11,940 nt of DNA from LSUCC0057 sp048549915 (GTDB lineage Bacteria; Pseudomonadota; Gammaproteobacteria; Pseudomonadales; Porticoccaceae): positions 1 through 11,940 of the forward strand of contig JBLYYE010000014.1 in the NCBI GenBank assembly GCA_048549915.1, written 5' to 3'. Under the pieces are notes generated by a model, which saw only the letters and a list, made by a program, of their open reading frames with translations, searched no databases and was not told the DNA's origin. Both the position numbers and the translations under genes were made by a program. Within the stretch, counting starts at the first letter, position 1; the number at the start of each line of letters is the position of its first letter. Below are positions 6,191 through 11,940 of the stretch, in pieces.

Positions 6191-9100
6191 GCAAGGGTAC
6201 CCACGCTTTGATGCCACATAGACTGCAGCGCAGGGGCCACCGACGTCAGGGTAACACCCGCGGATGAGAGGCTTTCAATGCTAACATCTAGCCAACCTTG
6301 CTCAGAGGAATCGCTGGCCCATTCGCGGACGACGTTGTAGTCGAACAAGTGATCATCTGCAAAGGTCACTTCACCAATGCTGATATCCCCGATTTGCTCA
6401 CCTTCCACATCGACGACTTGAACTGCAAACTCTTCGACGTTGTGGGGCACGCTGTGGATAATCGCATTCAGCAGCGTAGTGCCTTCCAAGTCTCCACTGA
6501 TCATCAGCATGTCGCTGGCACCCTCGGCACCATCAATATCTACGCTGATTTGGCCGCCATCGCTGGAAAAATCACCATAAATCATCAATGAATCGTCGGT
6601 GTCTCCATCATCATCGGTAAAGTCGATATGCCCACTGTTTTCAAGCGCATTGGGGTTATCAGACTCAAAGTATTTACCCATATCGATGAGGTTATCGCCG
6701 ACAATTTCAATTAGCCCTTGGTTATCAAAGACATTGCCATCTTCACCGGCAAGTCCAAGATCAATCAAGGCATCCGTCATAACGATGCGCCCTGTCTCAG
6801 CATTGATGATGCTATCTTCGCCAATTCCGAAATCCGACTCGCCGTAAGCGTTCCAGGTATTCATTGAATTATTAAAGAAGCTGTCATCACCATAGCCGGT
6901 ACGCACAGCACCTGTAATCGTACCGTCGTTAGTTATCAGTACATCCGAATCAGTACTGATGGCAATAGCCACGCCGTAAGAGTCGTCTGCGGTGGCAGAG
7001 ATAACACCACCCTCGCGGTTATTTATTACCACATTGGTGCTGTCCAGCCCGTAAAAGTTCATCTCAATACCGGTAGCGTCACCGCCAGCCGATACGTGGG
7101 CAGAAATCTCACCGCTGTTTTCTAGTGTAAAGGCATCCGCTGCTACGATATCCGACTGTTCGACATAAGCAAAGCTGCCATCATCGATTTGCAAGTTCAT
7201 TGCTACCGCAGTCGCCTCACCGTAGTCACTCGCGTCAGCATTAGCGCTGATTACCCCTGCGTTATCCACATTGAGGTAATCGCCCTCTACATACACCGCA
7301 TTGGCATACGCTATAGAGGCTTCGCCACTGGCCACTGCACTGGATGTAATTTTCTCATCCGCAGAGATATCGAGGCCGACATAGGTAGCACTTGTCACCC
7401 ACAAACCATAGGATTCAGCGCGCGCATCACCCGCTGGGTTGAGTGACTCAGCACCGGCATAAGCTTCAATTGTGACGTCTTCTAGCATCAGGTTGCTTCC
7501 GTACAACCAAACGCCTACAGACTCTGCATAAGCGACCTCACCGGATTCACCACCCAGTAAGCCGCCAGTAGTGACCGCGGTTGATATCGCAATGTCACCT
7601 CGGCTTAGGTCAACGAGCTCGCCGTAATCGCCGCTACCGCCGACCCCGCGGAGATCCAAACCGAGCGCTGTAGCAGTGATCTGCGCATCGTCTTGGTCTG
7701 CAGTGGCGCTGATATCGACGTAAACGTCGAAGTCGGCCATTGTGAAATTGTTGCCACCTGCGGAAAGGCCGGTAACACTGGAAATTTCTACCGCGTTATC
7801 GCCTGCTGCCAATCCATCGACCGCGGCAGACTCAATATTGACGTCGATCGTCAGATCAATGTCGGCTTGTTGGATTTCTACGCTACTGCCAGAGGAGTCA
7901 AAATATGCACTGTGCACGCTACTGATGTCTACGAGGTCTGCATCGGCACTGCCTTCACCTAGCAGATCGACATCTAAATTTACGCTAGACGTTAGATTTG
8001 CTATGTAAATATAGTCGTTGGCGTAAACTTCCAACCCTGTAATGTTCTCCGCGTAAACCATGTCGCTGTCTGCTTGCAAATGGCCTTCACCCAATACAGA
8101 GATATCAATATTGGTACTGATATTGGTCGCGTAGACGTGTGCCGAATCGCTGTCGGCATCATTTTGAACAGTTTGCAGATGGACCATCTCACTGGAGGTA
8201 TACACCTCACCGTCAATAATAGTGTCAATCACCAGATCACTAGTGACGTTTTCCAGTACTAAGCCGTCCTCAGCGTTCAGATCAAACCCGTCAATATCAA
8301 AGTAAACACCGTTGTCACCGGCTTGGACTTCACCGTAAATGTGCGCATCAAAATTGGCATCGACAGTTACATTCTCAGCGAATAAGTAGCCGTTTTCGCT
8401 GTATGCGTATATGCCTTCAATATTATCGAAGTCAATGGCATCATCATCGGTCCCCATATTACCGGTGAGCTGACCGGCTAGATCGATCTTAACAGCCAAG
8501 AACTCTCCCGCTTCGCCGCCACCTAACTGGATATCGCCGCCTGACTCTTCTACATAAGCATCAATGCCTTCAATTTCTACATCGATGAGGTCGTCGCCCG
8601 CGTAGATAAAGCCTGCGACTGGCTCTGCCTCACCCTCTACTGTGCGGTTACTGTTAACAGTCGCGGCTAAGGAGATATCCACAGACCACTCGTCGTCGGC
8701 TCTAGCTATACCGTCATTGGCGACATCGACAATCGATATCATCCCTTCCTCGGTATAAGTGTCTACACCGGTCGCTCTCATCTGTATGGCCGCATCGCTC
8801 TCTGTACGGCCTTGCGCCAGCTGTACAAGGGCTGCGTCATCAATAGCCACTGAGAAATCGCGCAAAGAAATATCGCTTGGATTGCTGTAGGCGTCGATAC
8901 CTTTGATATCTGAATCAATGATGTCATCGCCTGCCGCGACATAGGCAAGAGTGTACTTATCTGTGTCGGTACCGACGATATTACTGCTGTTTATAGTCAC
9001 TTGCAGATCGGTTAGCTCTAAAAGCTCGTTAGCTTCGGCGTACACACCAACCACGTCGGACTGGATGGTGTCACCTGCAGAGATTGCTACCGTGTAGCTT

Positions 9101-11940
9101 ATGTCACCCTCGCTGTAACCAAATATCACACCGCCTTCACTGGTAGAGGCCGAGAGTTCGTTAGCAACCTCGATATCAATCGTGGCGTCATCAACGACTA
9201 AGCTGTCGCTGTTAACGGCATGCAAGCCGCGGACTTCGCTCTCAATGATCTCACCGGCGCTGTCGACGAAAGTCCCCTCAGCGGTGATTCCTGACAGGCC
9301 GCCCAAGGTAGAATCTAAGGCGCCCAGCAAAAAGTCAAGGCCCGAAGAAGATTCACCGGTTGAGACTATGCCAGACACCGTTGATGTGCTTGCAATGTCC
9401 ACAGTGAGCGCATCGACTCGGCTCTCGCCTGAGCCATCAAGAATTACGCCGTAGGTCTCTGTATTAATGATATCGCCGTCAGCGTAGCCGTATTGGTCAG
9501 TAGGGGCACGCAGATCAATAAATGCGTAACCATCAACAGCAGCGCTGGTGGTTAGCTCAACACTGCTCTGCTCCAGGGTGATATCACCGTCATTAATCAC
9601 TTCGAGTTGTACGCCAGCGACGGTTAACTCAGCAATGTCGTTACTGTCCCAGTTAGCGCCATCGGCCTCACCGATGACCAATGAGAGCCCCTCGGCGTGC
9701 GCACCGGCATTAATAGCCACATCCAATCCGTTAGCGGAGATGTCGCCAAACTCTGAGTAGGCAGCAACGCCCCACGCTTCGGCAAACAGCAGGTCGTTTT
9801 CAGTTATTGACCCGGCTGAGCCGTATTTTTCAACGAGAGCTAATACATTAACGCCTTCAGCGCGGGCGTGGACATCGGCCAGTGTCACACTCACATCGGT
9901 GAGAGAGACATCACCTACCTCACCGTCATCCCCATAACCGAAGAAGAAGTCTGAACTGTATTTCTGCTCTTCGGTTGGTTCATTTGAGAATACCGCATCG
10001 ATATTGACACCGTACGCAGAGGTGCGCGCCAAGCCGTTGCCACCCATATACTCTGCGGAAACTCGATTAATATTGATCGCCGCGCCCTCTCCATCCAGAG
10101 AAGTCACTACCGAAGAAGAGACCTCGGCCAGGTAGACATCGATATCACTCATCGTGACATCCAGCGCGTCGAACTCTAGCTCGACGCCGGAATCGTCCGT
10201 TGCCACTGAGCCTTGCACTCTTACACCGAAGGCTGCGGCATCAGCGAGATGAGAGTCAATCACTGCGTAACCATAGGCTTCACCAACAACACCGAAGAGA
10301 CCTTCGTTATAAACACCCTCAACCGACGCCGAGACAGCTTGTGAGCTGACCGAGACACCAGCTAACACCAATTCGCCAACTTCAGCCGTCAGGCCTTGCT
10401 CGTTGTATTTCGAAGCCAGGTCTATACCGACGGCGTCGACATCTACTCCGTCGACAAAGAAATTGAGCGCCTCCCCTGAGAGCAGGCGCCCGTTAGTCAT
10501 GCTGCCACTGGCATCCACTTCAACATCGATATCTGTCAGCTGCAGGTCGCTATCGCGACCGTCGACATCCGCCACTAATGCGCGCGCATCCGCTGTAACT
10601 GTATTATCAAACGAGTACTTAAACTCGGCCAGATCAAAACCGTAGGCGGCGGCGGCATCGGCATCGGCAGAAAAACTAGCCGCTGTTATCGAGCTATCGC
10701 CAGCGACTATAATTTCACCGCCTATCGCCCTCGCAGTGGCCGAGATCTCGCTGTCATTATCTACACTACCGGCACTGGCTGCAGCAGAGGCAGTGGCATC
10801 AACCGTCTCCAACTCCACCGCCTGGCCTTCAACATAGAGACCCACTGAGTAAGCCTGTGCATCAGAGATAGCACCACCCACCGCAGTGGCGGAGATATCA
10901 GCCAGCGCAGTAATGTCTGCAACATCGATCACATCGCCGAGCTCAAGCTCAGTTTGTATATCAACCGCCGTGGCGCGCACACTGGCGTAACCATCAACAC
11001 CTGCTGTGGCATCAAGGTCGATATCTACGTGGCCGTCAACACCGCTGCCGGTAACACCCAGATCACCGATCAACTCGACGCCCTCTGCGCTGGCCCTCAA
11101 GCGCACGTCATCATCGGCCGCACCCACAGTTGAGATCAAAGCCTCACCGGCAACGTTCTCGACAACCACCAAGCTATCTAAACCACCGTCGTCATTCAGA
11201 TCAGTGGCTATCGCATTGACTTCCGAATAGACCGAGCCACCCGCTTCGCCTGCGGCGGTAGAGGTCAAGTCGATATCGATATCGACATAACCCGCCACAT
11301 TAGTAGCCGCTAACTGCTCACCGACTACTAGGCCTTCCGAGCCGGCATCGATACCCCAAGCATTAACGTTGACACTAATATCGGCATCGGTCGTTTCACC
11401 ACCCAGCGTAATATCACCGTAAGCGCGCCCAGTGACACCCGTCATATCGATATCTTCAGCATCGACATCGACCGCGCGCAGCGACAGACTAGCCTCCAGG
11501 TCTGTGCCAGTAACATCTTCGCCGCTGGCGCCACCCGTTATTGTAGCTCTAGAGACACCCTCGACTGATTCGAGCACAGCCATTTCAGCGGAGACATCGA
11601 CACCATCCACATCACCATACACTGTGCCCGCAGTCGCATCGCCAAACGACAACTCAACCTCCGCCAAGCCATAAACTTCGCGCACATCGGCATAATCTAA
11701 ACTGGTGAGGTCGACACCATCAGCATACGCATACAAGCGGCCTTGGTGGTCGTCTCCGTCCGCCAGCAAGGTTAAATCAACATTGCCATAACCTTTAGAA
11801 TTCTCTATGAACAGATCACCGTAATCACCATGCACATCAATACCCTGAGCGCGGGCTTCTGCATAATCGTCGCTCTGCAGTACAACATCAGCGCGCCCCA
11901 CCGAGTCGTCAATGGTAATCACACTTAAATCTTCGCCGCG
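5371..11940 (-). CDS. Giant type V autotransporter: acidic repetitive passenger plus C-terminal beta-barrel (N-terminus outside window)
   Basis: The frame is open through the window's right edge, so the signal peptide and true start lie beyond 11940; at least 2189 residues are visible. The last 275 or so form an autotransporter barrel: it opens with GTVGLWARGFASSGDIE, has alternating amphipathic strands (KLGLFAGSSSAEF, FVGAFIQYRSDSFVADFSYR, GYNIELGYTFAL, AKAGIKFSF) and ends in phenylalanine, as BAM-recognised outer-membrane proteins do. Upstream is a very long passenger, probably a beta-helix. Most of it is built of imperfect units anchored by a GhxhxA core (h, hydrophobic; for example GIDAY, GVDVDA, GVNIDA). 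The last part before the barrel is NxGxI-type (ITNDGTITG, FDNQGLIEI, LENSGHIDF). I see no cysteine and only about ten lysines in the passenger; Asp, Gly, Ala, Ser and Val dominate. Probably a surface adhesin or structural protein; no catalytic domain is recognisable. Confidence 0.93.
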   Translation of the reverse strand, partial: RGEDLSVITIDDSVGRADVVLQSDDYAEARAQGIDVHGDYGDLFIENSKGYGNVDLTLLADGDDHQGRLYAYADGVDLTSLDYADVREVYGLAEVELSFGDATAGTVYGDVDGVDVSAEMAVLESVEGVSRATITGGASGEDVTGTDLEASLSLRAVDVDAEDIDMTGVTGRAYGDITLGGETTDADISVNVNAWGIDAGSEGLVVGEQLAATNVAGYVDIDIDLTSTAAGEAGGSVYSEVNAIATDLNDDGGLDSLVVVENVAGEALISTVGAADDDVRLRASAEGVELIGDLGVTGSGVDGHVDIDLDATAGVDGYASVRATAVDIQTELELGDVIDVADITALADISATAVGGAISDAQAYSVGLYVEGQAVELETVDATASAAASAGSVDNDSEISATARAIGGEIIVAGDSSITAASFSADADAAAAYGFDLAEFKYSFDNTVTADARALVADVDGRDSDLQLTDIDVEVDASGSMTNGRLLSGEALNFFVDGVDVDAVGIDLASKYNEQGLTAEVGELVLAGVSVSSQAVSASVEGVYNEGLFGVVGEAYGYAVIDSHLADAAAFGVRVQGSVATDDSGVELEFDALDVTMSDIDVYLAEVSSSVVTSLDGEGAAININRVSAEYMGGNGLARTSAYGVNIDAVFSNEPTEEQKYSSDFFFGYGDDGEVGDVSLTDVSVTLADVHARAEGVNVLALVEKYGSAGSITENDLLFAEAWGVAAYSEFGDISANGLDVAINAGAHAEGLSLVIGEADGANWDSNDIAELTVAGVQLEVINDGDITLEQSSVELTTSAAVDGYAFIDLRAPTDQYGYADGDIINTETYGVILDGSGESRVDALTVDIASTSTVSGIVSTGESSSGLDFLLGALDSTLGGLSGITAEGTFVDSAGEIIESEVRGLHAVNSDSLVVDDATIDIEVANELSASTSEGGVIFGYSEGDISYTVAISAGDTIQSDVVGVYAEANELLELTDLQVTINSSNIVGTDTDKYTLAYVAAGDDIIDSDIKGIDAYSNPSDISLRDFSVAIDDAALVQLAQGRTESDAAIQMRATGVDTYTEEGMISIVDVANDGIARADDEWSVDISLAATVNSNRTVEGEAEPVAGFIYAGDDLIDVEIEGIDAYVEESGGDIQLGGGEAGEFLAVKIDLAGQLTGNMGTDDDAIDFDNIEGIYAYSENGYLFAENVTVDANFDAHIYGEVQAGDNGVYFDIDGFDLNAEDGLVLENVTSDLVIDTIIDGEVYTSSEMVHLQTVQNDADSDSAHVYATNISTNIDISVLGEGHLQADSDMVYAENITGLEVYANDYIYIANLTSSVNLDVDLLGEGSADADLVDISSVHSAYFDSSGSSVEIQQADIDLTIDVNIESAAVDGLAAGDNAVEISSVTGLSAGGNNFTMADFDVYVDISATADQDDAQITATALGLDLRGVGGSGDYGELVDLSRGDIAISTAVTTGGLLGGESGEVAYAESVGVWLYGSNLMLEDVTIEAYAGAESLNPAGDARAESYGLWVTSATYVGLDISADEKITSSAVASGEASIAYANAVYVEGDYLNVDNAGVISANADASDYGEATAVAMNLQIDDGSFAYVEQSDIVAADAFTLENSGEISAHVSAGGDATGIEMNFYGLDSTNVVINNREGGVISATADDSYGVAIAISTDSDVLITNDGTITGAVRTGYGDDSFFNNSMNTWNAYGESDFGIGEDSIINAETGRIVMTDALIDLGLAGEDGNVFDNQGLIEIVGDNLIDMGKYFESDNPNALENSGHIDFTDDDGDTDDSLMIYGDFSSDGGQISVDIDGAEGASDMLMISGDLEGTTLLNAIIHSVPHNVEEFAVQVVDVEGEQIGDISIGEVTFADDHLFDYNVVREWASDSSEQGWLDVSIESLSSAGVTLTSVAPALQSMWHQSVGTLAQRDGVQRSDNGTVGLWARGFASSGDIEVSNNYETLSGFELDVDGSELGIDFAVGENVKLGLFAGSSSAEFDINSGIGQGDFDGDFVGAFIQYRSDSFVADFSYRDMDIDGHVLSGAVTEKVKGEIDGYNIELGYTFALESGLKIQPQLQLSEANLSLNNLADVETTYGYFTQAEGDSLQSRVGVMFSRDYVSGDDSWTPYLTVSSIDESDATNDYEINGLQGISDAGGNSFALEIGINGTVGEAVFYGGLDYLDGGANDAILGAKAGIKFSF
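6640..7300 (-). other. Passenger-end beta-helix with NxGxI motifs
   Basis: Just before the linker and barrel, the repeat type changes to short rungs carrying N-x-G-x-I signatures: VDNAGVISANA, LENSGEISAHV, ITNDGTITGAV, FDNQGLIEIVG and LENSGHIDFTD. This is the common pattern of autotransporter passenger ends, where the last rungs are thought to nucleate folding outside the cell. The boundary is approximate. Confidence 0.6.
7370..11940 (-). repeat. Degenerate protein-level repeats of the autotransporter passenger
   Basis: The units are visible in the protein but not as DNA repeats. Each begins with a G-hydrophobic-x-hydrophobic-A/Y core, followed by a run of alternating hydrophobic residues, then an acidic turn often containing AGDD or GEG. 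Six consecutive anchors are cleanly phased, with anchor glycine codons starting (minus strand) at 9048 (GVYAEA), 8901 (GIDAYS), 8769 (GVDTYT), 8568 (GIDAYV), 8415 (GIYAYS) and 8289 (GFDLNA). These give units of 49, 44, 67, 51 and 42 residues. Similar anchors continue towards the N-terminus (for example AWGVAAY, AYGVNIDA, VDGVDVDA, AEGVELIG, AQGIDVHG). The variable unit length argues against recent tandem duplication and for an old beta-helical array with loops of differing size. Confidence 0.65.

Noticed and set aside
6860..6900. RTX-like calcium motif (GYGDDSFFNN) in the passenger, with another GYGDDGE near 9930
   Set aside because: Isolated occurrences without the tandem GGxGxDxhx array that forms a calcium beta-roll.
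11269..11286. 18-bp perfect palindrome built from GATATC units
   Set aside because: It lies inside the autotransporter coding sequence and encodes a run of alternating Asp and Ile/Val, so a reading-frame composition effect explains it better than an operator or recombination site.
5694..11674. Many open frames of 60-97 codons on the plus strand opposite the autotransporter
   Set aside because: They are antisense shadows of a repetitive coding sequence with Ser/Thr/Pro-rich low-complexity products, lack ribosome-binding sites and resemble no known proteins.

Overview
The window looks like an accessory stretch of a Gram-negative, probably marine gammaproteobacterial chromosome. The basis is a very large, acidic, cysteine-free type V autotransporter with a C-terminal outer-membrane barrel, mid-range GC content and gammaproteobacterial-looking ribosome-binding sites. 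The taxon is an inference, because no rRNA or marker gene is present.

Layout. Bases 1-610 (+) hold the C-terminal part of a cyanophycin-synthetase-like ATP-grasp ligase whose start lies upstream. Bases 707-1297 (+) encode a 2-oxoglutarate/Fe(II) oxygenase related to prolyl 4-hydroxylases. Converging on it, three minus-strand genes run in the order 5187->4030 (TIGR03032/DUF4915 beta-propeller-like protein), 3977->2130 (second cyanophycin-synthetase-like ATP-grasp protein with a degenerate, truncated Mur-ligase-like tail) and 2107->1304 (sulfotransferase). Gaps of 52 and 22 bases and a candidate promoter upstream of the first suggest one operon. A strong rho-independent terminator (5315-5351) separates this operon from the upstream minus-strand gene, an autotransporter of at least 2189 residues (5371 to beyond 11940) that fills the rest of the window.

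How they may work together. Three enzyme types that modify or ligate peptides or small molecules (ATP-grasp amide ligase, twice; 2OG hydroxylase; PAPS-dependent sulfotransferase) sit with a TIGR03032 protein of unknown role and beside a giant repetitive surface protein. Two readings fit. The cluster may make a hydroxylated, sulfated, amide-linked product, or it may modify a protein, conceivably the adjacent autotransporter, which is rich in Asp, Gly, Ser and Tyr. Neither can be decided from sequence alone. The best-supported oddity is the 2130-3977 gene: it keeps the metal-binding residues of the ATP-grasp domain but has lost the Mur-ligase P-loop and the rest of that domain, so it is not a cyanophycin synthetase.
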